Shown: one piece after another, positions 22,470-34,220 of the stretch
Layout: each line of letters begins with the position of its first letter
How positions within the stretch are numbered: position 1 is the stretch's first letter
NCBI GenBank assembly: GCA_031772625.1
Contig: CM062805.1
Span: 802,681,592-802,745,591, forward strand
Source of the DNA: Pinus tabuliformis
Lineage: Eukaryota; Streptophyta; Pinopsida; Pinales; Pinaceae
Direction: 5' to 3'
Length of the DNA stretch: 64,000 nucleotides
Notes under the pieces: model-generated
Databases searched by the model: none
What the model was told of the DNA's origin: nothing
What the model saw: the letters and a program-made list of their open reading frames with translations, nothing else
Position numbers and translations under genes: made by a program

Positions 22470-23874
22470 TGTTATGCCCCTATACCAACAGGTGTCATAT
22501 AACATGATTGACTTGATGAGCTATGTAATATGTTCATACCTTTACTTGTTGCAAAGGTTTTCCATATTTGTAAAAAATAAAAAATTTAAAAAATGTAAAA
22601 AGGGTATACCCTAAAAGAAAAATCAAAGGGTAAAAAGAATAAAGAAAGGTCAAAAAATGAAAGAAAATGAATCCCAACAAAAAGAAATACCAGGAAAGTG
22701 TGCAAGTCTAAATGCCACTACTTTTTCACTTTTGTATAATAAACAATTGTGTGCAGCTTTTCACTTATGCCACAATTCATGAATAGTCAAACATTTTAGA
22801 CTTGGCTAGTTCATATTTCAATTTCATGTTGTAGAAATAGAGAATAAATATTTGACCAAATAGTGTAATCTTGGCAGGTAAGTAGATAGGTAGAGTGAAA
22901 AAAGGAGCTCAACAGTTTGATCTGAGCCTTGGGATGTAATACGTGTAGAATTATATAGGCGTTACCAGGTAAAATAAAAGAAAGTTTGATAAGGGTTTAC
23001 CAGTCTAAGTGCACCTTAATAAAGAAGTAAAAGTGCTAGGTTAAGTAGATAGGGTAGGTAGTTGATGGTTGCAGAATAACATATGATGAATGATAAGTTT
23101 AAATGTGCAAATCTTTTACTTTCATCACAAGGCAAAGGAAAATGTCACATGGAAGGCACATCAAGCAAGCAAAGTCAAAATAATTAACTTCCCTACTCAT
23201 TTCCATTAAAATTTCACTAGTTTCCCCTAAGTACCAAGGTATCTATCAAATTAGAGGGGCTCAGAGCATTTCTCTGACTTTTGGAGGGACTGGAGCCTCG
23301 GCCCAATAATTTATAATACCTAAGTACTTAAGTCCATTCATAAATAATCACACTTCTTCATAAATCATTCATTCCCTTTACAAAGTTTTTCCTAAGTAAA
23401 ATCTTATTTTACTTGGGGAAATTAAAAATTATCCATTAAAAAATCCTCATTTTCTAATTAGCCTAAGTTTTAAATACACACATGAATGTTTTAAACTTAG
23501 TTCTTTTTCATTCATTATGTCATATTAACTACTAACTTATTAATATATAAATCACCTATAAAAATATACCCATTCTCGTATTACTATAACTATGTAAAAA
23601 CCTCGCAATTCTATACATTGTGCCCCTTGGTTAATATAATTATAACACATCATTTAATGGGGATTAATTAGTTAATCCATAATTAATTAAGAGCCCTAAC
23701 CCCCTGCATAATAAAAAAAGATTAGTTAACCCTCACGGTTAATTAAGAAGTTAAATGACCAATCCCGCTACTCTCGATATAATTAAAAAATTCTTAATAA
23801 CGTCGGGCCCGCCCTCATTAAACTCCTGCCACCTCGCCTTCCCAATAGTCATTTGATCAAGCCTACCAGATCCA

Positions 23875-26800
23875 ATGTCTATTGTGCATATCGCACAGCC
23901 CTCCGTAACCGAACGTTAGCGTGCGACCGTGAAGCAGTATTGTGAACAGTTCCCCCGCCACGCGTCACTCCTCCTATGGTATCACGCGGATGAGCCCAAA
24001 TATCGCCCCTCCTCGATAAGCAGTGCAATAGAAATCGCTTACCACATCCCATTAAATGAAAAAATGACAAATCCTCCTACTGACACCACCCATCCAAATC
24101 CTGAAACCCACCAAATTCTTGACTTTGTATAAATAACAAAACAAATTATTCGTCGTTCTATTCTATGAACCTGTACATCCATGCAAACTTAACAACGAGG
24201 TCAACCAGCTTGTGCTCCCAACCACCAACCAACTTCAAAATTTGTAGACAATGCCACTCAGGGTCCTCCATTCACACCCAGTGTACCTTCATTCCGTTGC
24301 CCGTCCCTAAAGGCAGGTATTTACCAAATTCCCGTCAAAGAAACCCTTTGAATTCTTGCTTTCACTGCAAATTTAATTGAAAAGAATCCCAATTCACCAT
24401 AACTCAGTCACCATACATGAAATTCAAGTTCTTAGACCTGTTATTTCATCATTTTTACTTAAAGAACCTTATTTTCCTTTCTGAATCCATAAGAACCAGT
24501 ATGGAAACTTTAGTAGCCCTAAATATTGCACCCATTACCACCCCTCCCCGTGATTTAGACTATCTGCCCCTGGCAGATAAGGATTTTCAAATAAAATACC
24601 TAACCACTGATAAAGACCATTTGAACGTGTTTTGCCAATGCCGAGATAATCATTTGAATGGTTATGATGCTATAGGACTGTGGGAATCCAATCTTCCAAT
24701 GCATTTTCTCCCCTCTGTGCATGTGTTCCCTGACATAATCCATCAATGCCATGCAAATTATGACTCTAACTGCAGAGCAGTGATGTCTCCTAATCAAATA
24801 GTCCTCTTCACAATAACTGCTTATTCAATCAATGAAATGCTGCAATTTCATCCTAGTCAAGCCCTCACCCCCATTTCCCTTGGAAATTTGCTTAAGAAAT
24901 CAACCAAATTATCCAATTTGAACTCAATCGCCTCTACCAGACTTTCATATCAAAACAACATCAACCTAAAGACCCCCCTCCTTATATGTCATCTTTCTTC
25001 ACAAATACAGGTAAAATAATAGTTGATATGATAGCTACAGTCATGGGATTCAACACTAGTGAGTTTCTAGATGAGTTTACCCTGGTGTTGATGTCTATTG
25101 TCACCCCTGGTCAGCCCCCTGCTGTCAAGTACGATTATAATTCATTTATTGCTGAGAAAATCCATGACCAATTCATGAGACCAGAGAATGAAAAGGTTTT
25201 CAAGTATTCCATCTTCATATATCACCTCATCCTCTACTATCAGTCTGATAAGTTTCCATTTTCTATCAAGAAACTTGATACAAAGGGTAATCCAAGGTTT
25301 GTCATTTTTTGGACTTCTATCTTCCATGAATATTTTGCTTGCCCTTATTAATATAGTGAGTTCATTGATCAGTTTGTCCATGTAGCAACCACCTTGCTGG
25401 TAGGAAATCCTCCTCCTAGGATTAATGATGAGATCAAAAGGATCCTCTAGCTGTCAAAACAATGCAGGGTAGGTGACTAGTACTTGTACCAGAATCAGAT
25501 AGAAATTAGGGTATATGGGTGTGAGCTTCCCCCATTCAAGCTACCTAAATATGTTCCAATGAGTTTGTTTGCATTGGAGTATTATAGAAAAATGATACAC
25601 TCATATCTGATATATTTTACTAAGGCTAAGAAGAAAGCACAACTGAGAATCAAATATCATCTAGGCCCATTAGTCTGCAACAATAGGGAAGCATGGAAAG
25701 CAGTTGAAAATCCTAGAATACCACATGAGATTAAACAAAAGTTTTGGTTGGACTCCATATGACCCCCACAGTTTCATCTATGATAAGAGAATGAAAAATA
25801 GACTATCCCCATATTTTCATCACAGAATTCCAGAGATTGAGCAATATGCTAACATGGATGAATGGAGAGAAGGAACCCTTGTAGAAATGGATAGGGATCA
25901 GGTCAATGTAGAAAATGTCATGAAAGATCAAGAAAATACACTTAACCTAGATTCTTTTGGACAAGTGCAATTTGAGACTTCTCACAAGTCAGCATCAGGG
26001 ACTAGTGCCTCAACAACTAATACCTCTCAAAGGCATTCACAGGAGACTAGTGCACCACTTGCAAAGACATCATAGGGAAAAGAGAAAGAGACCGGCACTC
26101 AAGAAACAAGTCAATCATGTATGTCAAAATAGCCTGAAGCCTCTCAAGAACAGGCTCAAACACAGGCCCACCCAACTCAAATTAACATGGGAGATCCACT
26201 AGTTTTACAGACTCATCTAAATGAGGGAAAGAGCTTAAAGAGAGACAGGGAAGTAGCTACCCCTGCCAGTGGTCCATTAGATCAGCCTGGTGCTAAGAGG
26301 CACATGATAAATCCTCATTCAGAAGGGGAATTTTTTGAAGAAACTACAAAAAGTCAGAGAAAAGAAGGTGCAGACAGTCAACATACTTTCCCAGCAGGTG
26401 GGACACCATCTAGCTCACAAAGACCGGAGCTAGAAAGACATGAAAGTGCTGAAGTATCATCCTTTAGGCCTTGAGGTAATAAGAACCTAGAAATTAAAGA
26501 GAAATTCAAAGAAATAAAGGCCATAAATGAACCACTAAGGATCCAGGTCTACAATTAGTTTTTAAAGATGGCTCCCACCCATCAGAATAGGTTGATGTCA
26601 GCCTATGACATTAAGGAAGGCAAGATGCAAATGAGATTTTTCAAACCCAAAGTACAGTAGCCTCAGTCAATAGTAGACTACCTCAACAATGATTTTGAGG
26701 TCATGGCAAAAGACATCCACCCCCTAGACCAGATTGAATTACATAAGCAAATAGGGGAGATGGTGTATTCAACATTGAAAAGCAAAGCCATGATGGCCCA

Positions 26801-28340
26801 AAGATTGGAAAATTCATTAAAGAACACATCTGCTCAGTTACAACTAGAAAAATCCTCCTCACATGCTAAGGACAATAGAATCAAATCATTGGAAGAATTG
26901 ATTATTGGACTGGGTCATAACCCAAAGGATGGAAAGGTTGCAGAGGCCTTGATAAAGAAAAAATATGAAGACATAGCTGCCTTGAGAAAGTAGTTAAAGT
27001 TGCCTCCATTAAGGCATCCACAAACTACTGAAGTTATTCAAAAGAAATATGAAGAAGAGCTTATGGACTTAGTCCTCAAGATTAATGAATAGTTGAAGGA
27101 GACTGAGCAAGTATTAGAAAAATCACTAAAGAGCAAGCAGGGTGAGTCGACCTCTCAGCCTCAAAATGTGATACCAGTGGTCTCCACAGCAGTCCCCTCA
27201 ACACTTACAATAGCTCTGGCACCAAATGTCCCTTTGGTCACAACAAAGACAATTACAGGTATAAGCACAGGAGTAGCACTGGCAGGAACTTCGAGTTTGA
27301 GTATTGAGGAGTTAGTCAAGTCCATGGAGGAGATGAAACTCCAAGTCTCTGAATTACAGAAGGTAAAGGAAAGATTTGTTACCTTAGAACAGAAATATGA
27401 TGTTTCAAAAATTAATTTCACTAAAGAAGTGAGGAAAAATAAAGGCTTGGCTCAGTAGGTGAAAACACTAGAGAAGGACCTCACCTTTGAAAAGCCCTTA
27501 ACGGACATTAGGAAAATTTTGTGGACCAACATCACTCAAATAATAAATGATGTTTGGCCATCCATACAAATAATTTTTTAATAGATTGAACTGGTGCAAG
27601 TAGCTCTCCAAGAGATTCAGAGAACTGAGGAAGAGCTAGGTGGAGAGCCTAAGGAAGTTATCAAGCTAATAAAATTTTTCAACAGTAGAAATAAGTACCA
27701 GCTAGAAGAGCTGAATATTGAGGATAGAACTGGAACTATCCTAGAAATCAAGAAGGTATTGACCAAAAGATCTTTGATGCAGAACTTGGAAAGAAAATGT
27801 CAAAACATGCAAGAGGATATAGATGATTTTATGGGAAAGTTTGGCATTTTACAAAGCAAAGGACTTCCCAGTCCTTTAGTTATTAATGATAAATTGATGA
27901 GGCATGAATATTATGTCCACAAATTAGATCAGTATGCAAATAATCAGGTTAATTCATTAGCTAGTGCATTTGCACCCAAGGCACTACCTACAGGCAGAGT
28001 TCTCTATGACAATCTAGAGAACCTTTTCTATGTTTAACATGAATTAAAACATTTGTTCCCAGTTCAGCCTAATTTTTTAAAATACATAGAGGTTGATGAA
28101 ATCTTCAGAAAGATTCAAAGGACTAGGATACCCAAGGAAGATTGGTGGATAGATATGACAGAAATTTTATAATTTACCTTGGTGAAAAGTAAAATTGAAG
28201 TATTTACTATGATCAATTTTGGTAAGAAGGTGAAAGAGGATCAAACAGGTAAGGAGTACCAGAACAGGTCAAAGAGTATCAGTAAGAAGATGAAAAGTAG
28301 AACAACCAACATAGAGTTACAAGTAAGATAGCAAGATTCT
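23875..28340 (+). pseudogene. U3-encoded large reading frame, 3' LTR copy (function unknown)
   Basis: This is the more complete copy, from the ATG at 23875 to about 28340, equivalent to roughly 1,400 codons if all breaks are ignored. The N-terminal domain (24417-25760) matches the 5' copy. The Ser/Thr/Gln-rich linker spans 25920-26460. The C-terminal part has long charged stretches of coiled-coil character at 26703-27130 and 27300-27460 ('IEELVKSMEEMKLQVSELQK'). A further segment at 27594-28037 is absent from the 5' copy ('NLERKCQNMQEDIDDFMGKF'). No catalytic motif, membrane segment or signal peptide is evident. Because it ends before the TATA box, it would sit at the 3' end of the genomic transcript. 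Shared stops lie at 23917, 26073, 26130 and 26472. Confidence 0.75.
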
Positions 28341-28510
28341 CAATCATAGTGCCTGCCTCCAGCTCATTCACAAAAACAAGGACAGCAAGCCATCACTTCA
28401 CTATTAGTTTCTATCTTCAAGACCATCTATCTCTACTTTTATGTAAAATGTAGTTAGTCATCCTAGATTATATCTCTCTTAGTTATGAGATATTTTATTG
28501 TAAATTTTTG

Positions 28511-28585
28511 TATAAATACTCCCTCATTCGGAGTACTTAGGGTGGATTCTTAGACATTTCTATAGACTTATTATTTTGGAATAAA
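28511..28585 (+). promoter_or_regulatory. Core promoter and poly(A) signal of the 3' LTR of element 1
   Basis: TATAAATA is at 28511-28518 and AATAAA at 28580-28585, a spacing that fits a short R region starting near 28540. Everything left of this in the LTR is therefore U3. The equivalent region is deleted from the 5' LTR. Confidence 0.7.
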
Positions 28586-29343
28586 GTGTCGTTGAACAAC
28601 TCTTGTATGGCTAGCTGGATGAAGAAATAAAGCAAAGGACTTTTTACAGGATTCATGCGTCAAACATTGGAAAAATAAGTATTCTATACCTCATGTGTTA
28701 TTCTTTTCTGGTTTAATATTTCACTTGTGTTTCATATCTGAATATTAAAACGAAAAAGTATATTTCAGAAAGTGCTTGATTGTAATTTGTCTTTAAAATC
28801 GTTTTTATTCTAAATGTTTTCTTCTAAACCATCATAGGAAATGAATTCTTAACTGCTCTTTGCTTCTTATTTTATCATTGTGGTCATTTAATAAGAAATT
28901 CTTAATTGCTTTTTATTAGTGATCATTCACTTTCCCTCATCTTAAAACTTGTTGAAGGATTCTTAATTGCCCTTCTAACCTTTTAAAATCATTCCACCCT
29001 TTCAAGTTACCATTTGTCCCTGTTTAGCTATCTTGCCTTGTGAATCCCTCCTTTGTTGAATCAACCAAATCTAGTTTAGCCATCTGCAGTTGACTCCATA
29101 GCCCAATGGCCTGAGATACTCTGTTCTATCCATCTGCACTTGAATTCCACCACCAAACACAATCAAAACCCCTAAGCTTTCATAGCTAGCCTAATATCTT
29201 ATAAAAAAAAGCTAAATATTAAAGAGAGAGCCCTCTCTGAGTACAAATTGGCTAGATACTATACTTAAAAGTTGGTTTGTGGTTACCTCAGACCCCTTTC
29301 CTTCTTCTTACAACTTCAAGGAAAATCTGAGTGATAACAGGTT

Positions 29344-30507
29344 AATTGAATTCATTTTAGAGTTGATCTTCAGTTAAGTTACAATTTTCGGATCTTAGCG
29401 ATGCTACTTGAAAAACCTAAAATGCAACTAAATGGGACAAGACCTTCTCAATTTGATGAAATTCATACACTAGAGAGGGTAGAAACTACTCAATCATATG
29501 CAAACAATCAAGCAACTAAAAATGAAATGATCTTTCACTACCTTATTTTCTCAAAAAATAAATTGATGAAAAATGAATTCCAATTCCTAATTTCCTGACA
29601 GGCACTTATGTATTAGTCCTTTGAAAATGAAAAATTTATCTTGCTTTTTCAAATGCTCATGCAATTCTAGTCTTTAAAAAGATGCAAATTTCGTAACGCA
29701 ATGATGCAACAGGCTAGAATTTCATACTTTCCCATGAAACAAAGAAATAAACACATACAAAATTTCAATGAAAACGTTTTCGAAACAATGAGCTTTTCAA
29801 GCAAATGAAAACATGAAAAGAGAAGCTCATTCAGATCAATGAAACACTAACTTTACCAAACACAAGGCCGACAATGTAATTTATGCTGGAAAGAGATGTT
29901 CAAGCTAGTAAATGAAGCTTTTTCAAACGTGTGCGAAAAGAGGTCAAAGTCGTAAAAGGACCAAAAAACAAATGCAAGGAGTAAACACACACAACCGTAC
30001 TTAACCAGTCAACAAGCTGCTGAATGGGCGACCAACTAGATGTCGTAGTGTCGCGGGCCACTTAATGACTCAATCAATCAATTAACAAGATGACAACCCA
30101 CAAGTAAGCAAACCAAATGAAAAGTAGGTTTTGTATAAAGGAGAAAACAGCCAAAAAGGCTTACGGTGTCAAAACCACAAGAGTAGAACACACTGGCCAA
30201 GATCGGGGTCAAGCCCTAATCTTCACTTACAGGCATCGGTGCGAGTACCTGACTGAAAACAAGTGCTAGAGGCTAGTCGGTGTGACTGTCCCTCAGCAAT
30301 TCACATTGGTCAGTGTGACTTTTAGTGGATTAAGCATGCTGGACAAGGTAACTAAGGAAAAAAAACAAAACAGGGACCAGATTTGCTACTATGAATTTTA
30401 GACTCGGGCCAGTAAGTAGGAGAAAAGAAACAAAACCAAAGGGAAAACATGAATCTAGAAAAGTTCTTACGAAACAATGAAATCCAAAACAAACAAAAAG
30501 ATGGGAT
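29344..30507 (-). other. Leader of the host gag element, distal part
   Basis: Non-coding leader between the primer site at 30508-30525 and the point where element 1 inserted (29339). Read on the minus strand it continues at 10045. The small open frames here have no recognisable family and lie in a transcript leader. Continuity is supported by the TSD GGTTA on both sides of element 1. Confidence 0.6.
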
Positions 30508-30525
30508 CCTCAATGGAGTCGCCAA
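30508..30525 (-). promoter_or_regulatory. Primer binding site of the host gag element
   Basis: The minus strand reads TGGCGACTCCATTGAGGA, starting three bases after the LTR end ...CATGACA (30529). It is close to the TGGCGACTCnnCTGGGGA type. Confidence 0.75.
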
Positions 30526-30528
30526 TTT

Positions 30529-31656
30529 GTCATGAAGTAAAATTATAAGGGTGGAGACGAATGAATTCTTGTGGCCCAACAATGGGTCTAGCCACAACAA
30601 AAACATTCTATGGAAGATTTCCTTAGGTTAGGATCAATCAAGAGGGCCTACCTCTTGGTCACTTATCCTACTTGATGTTTTCCTCGCTTGCTCACTCCAA
30701 AAATCTCTTGCTTCCTTGTTCAAGCTCTTGGAACAAGTGAACAACAACAACATGCAAATGTAATAATAGACAAATTTCAATTCAACCTACTTAATGAGTC
30801 CAGAAGAATTAAGACATGGATATGTAATATTACAAAACATGTAGGAAATTAATTGATAGTTGAATATATTAATTACAAAGAGAGATTACAACCATTCATC
30901 TTGATGATGCAACCTTCCTCTGACAAGAACAAGTTCCCACACACTTTTTCTAGCATTCCATGATGGCTTCAAACAACAATAGTTTAAAGACTCTTCCCTT
31001 TAGACTTCACTCCAAACCAAAACACACTTCTTACTCACACAACTAGATAGTTACAACTAATAATATCTTTCTTGTCTACTCCAAAATAGTATCAAAACTT
31101 TGCAAATATAACACTCACACTTAGCTAAAACTATCAACAGTGACTAGCTTGTGCTTGGGAAGAAGGGAGGTTTATATAGGAAATATGGATGGGAGATGGA
31201 TCCTCTTCTCATGGGAGAAGGACTTATGCCTCGACGTAGTTCCATCATTATAGGGAAAGGAGCCCAAACTGTCATCCTTAAACCCATCCAGCCAAACCAT
31301 TTACCAGACTTCCATTACGAAGCTTCTAGAGCTGGAAGCTTCGGCTCTAATTTAAAAAAATTTCCATAATAGGACTGATGCGACTGAAACACAGTTCAGT
31401 CACTCCAGCCATCTCGACGAGTAATGCTAATCTCTGCACATCGGTACAAGTGAGACAAAGGCCATTAGCGTCGGTCTTGTAAATAGGGCAGAACAGAAGT
31501 TTCAGGGGAAATGGTGCAAAAGGGAAATGATTTGCTCATGAAGAGGGACATAATGGGAGTTTCTTCATGAAGGCAAAGCATGTGAGGTTCACTATAGAGG
31601 TCCTCTAGGATCAAGGAATGGGGAGTACAGGGATAGTGACAAAATGTTGTGTAACA
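30529..31656 (-). mobile_element. 5' LTR of the host gag element
   Basis: On the plus strand it runs from TGTCATGAAG (30529) to GTGTAACA (31656), 1128 bp. The left end is fixed by the adjacent primer site. The right end is inferred from the TG...CA ends. A TATA motif (CCTATATAAACC on the minus strand) lies near 31172-31183. The partner 3' LTR is not in the window because the left end of the element is lost, so a TSD cannot be tested. Confidence 0.72.
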
Positions 31657-31814
31657 CTATGACTGGGTGATTAGTGCTCGTGTGCTAGGGCCTTTAGATG
31701 CGTATTCGGGAGACTCATTTCTTTTTTAAGAAAAATCTTACATATTTATGAAATCCTTGACCTTTACACTATAAAACCCTTGAAACATTGCGAGCGACGA
31801 TCACCGATTGGGCC
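31657..31814 (+). mobile_element. Fragment of a third LTR family between two LTRs
   Basis: This 158-bp fragment contains GTGATTAGTGCT and an AAAACCCTTGAAA...GCGA...GATCAC arrangement. These resemble, in the opposite orientation, the 5' end of the LTR at 4226-5437. It is bounded on the left by the host LTR and on the right by the LTR at 31815. The similarity is short, so the assignment is tentative. Confidence 0.35.
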
Positions 31815-33600
31815 TATTATCACTCCAAGAAACTCTCCTAGGTTGCAGCTCGGAGATGTCTGGTAACATATAATCTTCAATATTTTTCTGTGAACTATTC
31901 GAATGGATGATGGTTTGGATCAAGCTAGATAACTGTTTCAACTCTTTTTTCACTCCAGACATGTACGAACACCCTCAGCCTGACAAGGCTTTAGACCACT
32001 AATGCTCAATAGTTTGTAGATTCAATGGATAGATGGAGAATACTGACTGTATCGGAAGATGCATATATAAAGACATATGAATGGATAGCTACAGGCAGTA
32101 AAAGAAGCTTGCAAATATAATTTATCAATGCAGAGATAAGATGGCAATTATCTGACATTAGACACAGAAGAAACATGAATAACCTATTCAATTGCAAATC
32201 CAATTTATCAATGGAGAGATAAGATGACAGTTATCTGGCATTAGACACATAAGAAATCATGAATAGACTATCCAAGTGAAAACTTAGAACAAAAGAGAAA
32301 TGGATATTGAACATGTAATAGCAAAAGAAGCTTGTATTACTGAAATGAAGATGAGAAGATGCAAGTAATAGAGTATCAACAGTCTCTAGAAGTTGAACCC
32401 TTCATACATTTAGATTTCAGCCTTTTATAGGCCTTTTATAATTCTCCTGAGCTCTTCAAAGGCTTGAAGTGTCTTAATCTATCCCTCTGTCTATTTAAAC
32501 AACTTTGATATCATGACTGGGCATGCATGGCTCAGAGGTTTCTTCTTCTGACAGAAGAGTAACCACATTCAGGTATTTTGTTGCATTGGCAGGGAGCTAT
32601 CTCGTGCCAGAGATGATCCATGATGTTTTTTTTGGTTATGTTGCACTGTTGAGGCTCCATGATCATTTTTTGCTTGTGACTACATCGTGCTCGGCCCTTT
32701 TTTTTTCCCTTTTTGGTCTCTGTTTTGTGTTGGAATGGCTATTCGGGCCTCTGTTTTCCCTTTAAAATGCAAGCAATGATTGTTTTCTGTTTAATACAGA
32801 AAATGCTGCAACACTGTATAAATCCTGCCCATATCTTTATTTCAAACTTCAAAAGTCCTTAAACATGGCCTATTCCTCTATCGAGTCTGCCCTTTGGGTT
32901 GCTATCGCAAGTCACTGATGGTCTGGCCCTGTGTATTTTCTTTGTATTCTGGAATATAAATCTGTATATTCATTCTCGAACCCTTTCGAGTCTGTGCCTT
33001 ATCGCATTGGCATCACTCCTTGGTTCCCTTTGTATTTCGTTATATAACGAAAATACACAAAATACACTAAAAATGGCCTTTCTATGGACTTCAAAATTTA
33101 TGAAATATCATATATAATGTTGTCAGTTCTGGTTCATTGGGTCACACCGGGCCCATGGTTAGTGCTCCTTAATGCGTCCCCAATATAACGTGGGTTGTCG
33201 ATCTACGTGCTTGATTGACATTCCACGTTTAATCATCGATCGCTATCGCAAGTTCCGCTGGTCTACGTCGATACCTGCCAGTTTCCTCCACTGATTGCGA
33301 CCTGTCGATCTGAACTGGACCGTTGATCAGCTTGATCGGATGGCTACTATGCATTTCTCAGTTTAAGCCTCTGATATGTGGTTTTTCACTATTTTTTCGG
33401 TGTTTTAGCCTCCCGATAGTGTTTTTCCTCCCTTTTAAGGGCTCTCCTCCTGCACTTGTTTTGATCTTTGGATGATCTTAAGCAAATTTTGAATACTTCA
33501 AGAGCATATTTGGATCCATTGGCATGATTTTGCTGGCTTATGGAGACTTTAAAGAGCATATTTGGATCCATTTTTGGGCCATTTGCCAACAAGGCTAACA
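31815..33600 (-). mobile_element. 3' LTR of the deleted minus-strand element
   Basis: On the minus strand it starts TGTTAGCCTTG (33600), directly after a GGAGCCAG motif. It ends ...GGAGTGATAATA (31815), close to the GAGTGATAACA end of element 1; total 1786 bp. A TATA box (GCCTATAAAAGGC) lies near 32430 on the minus strand. A CpG-containing block at about 32885-33340 has repeated GCTATCGCAAGT on the plus strand. A diverged direct duplication of about 82 bp lies at 32113-32280. The plus-strand open frames (32523-33117) are not coding. Possible left TSD GGGCC has no partner in the window. Confidence 0.7.
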
Positions 33601-33869
33601 CTGGCTCCTTCTGGGGATGAAAGCCTCCCTGTGAGGTTTCAAGAACTACAGAACAATGCCTTTCCTGTAAAACCAAAATCAAATCTTCCTCCTAGTGTTC
33701 CATTGGGCATGGAGTCTATTTTGTAATGAAATAAAAACTAGAAAAAACATATTTACAATACCAAGGCTTTAAAGCCTTAAATGAAATAAAGTTTCAAAAA
33801 CTGCCCATTGACTGGGCTACCAAAAACATCTCCTCCTTCCAGACTGTGCAAAATGAGAATGTTGCTCAT

Positions 33870-34151
33870 CTAAAATTGAGTGATGACAAACAGACCTATC
33901 CATAAGGCATCATGGTTGCCCTTCTTTTCCTTCAACACATCCCATTTAAGAACACAATAACCAAATTGAAAATTGACCCTTTTTTCCTTTCTGTCAAAGG
34001 TTTCTTTTCCTTGGTCAATGTGCATATTAGCAAATTCATCAAAGACTTGTAAAAGCCTATTAATTTTATCATTCTCTTCAAAAAGTTTCCAATATTTGAC
34101 ATTTTCAGGTAGAGATGAGCTATATTTCACCTTATCTCTGTATACTTTCAA
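33870..34151 (-). pseudogene. aRNH-RT linker fused to integrase C-terminus
   Basis: This 93-codon open frame begins with 'LPENVKYWKLFEENDKINRLL'. That is the linker found after aRNH in element 1 (NWQVFDSDEQINNFLTL) and element 2. It changes abruptly to 'YCVLKWDVLKEKKGNHDALWIG', the end of integrase (DKVLRWDSRREDKGKHGK in element 1). The junction at about 34030 removes RT, RNase H and most of integrase, some 3 kb by comparison with element 1, and keeps the frame open. The element needed enzymes from other copies after this deletion. Confidence 0.85.
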
Positions 34152-34220
34152 CCTTGGATTCTTTGCTTGGAAAGTTTTGTTGAATTGAACAGTTAATATG
34201 AAAGGTAAATGAATGCATTC

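Larger units (their letters stand above)
10046..29338 (+). mobile_element. Element 1: 19.3-kb Tat-like gypsy element with giant LTRs
   Basis: A complete but decayed element lies between 5-bp duplications GGTTA (10041-10045 and 29339-29343). The 5' LTR is 10046-15727, the internal region 15728-22469 and the 3' LTR 22470-29338. Both LTRs end in ...ATAACA. The 3' copy begins TGTTATGCCCC; the 5' copy begins AGTTATGCCCC, a one-base change. Internal order is primer site, gag, PR, archaeal-type RNase H, RT, degenerate RNase H, integrase, then a GTGGAGCCAT motif. Every coding domain has stops, and the LTRs differ at many sites, so it is an old, inactive insertion. It lies in the leader of a minus-strand gag element. 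Confidence 0.93.
22470..29338 (+). mobile_element. 3' LTR of element 1 (6.9 kb), complete
   Basis: This LTR runs from TGTTATGCCCC to GAGTGATAACA and is followed by the TSD GGTTA. U3 is about 6 kb and includes the large reading frame. A TATA box is at 28511 and a polyadenylation-like AATAAA at 28580. U5 carries the palindrome AGAGAGAGCCCTCTCT (29223-29238). The first 1.3 kb of U3 and all of U5 are homologous to the LTR of element 2 (40169-43305), but the reading-frame block is not present there. Confidence 0.92.

Noticed and set aside
10046..29338. Endogenous pararetrovirus as the source of the long element
   Set aside because: LTRs with TSD, a primer site and an integrase with D,D-E motif show an LTR retrotransposon; no movement-protein or coat-protein motif was seen.
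32523..33117. Two plus-strand hydrophobic frames suggesting membrane proteins
   Set aside because: They fall in the U3 of a minus-strand LTR, have no homologue in related LTRs and are short.
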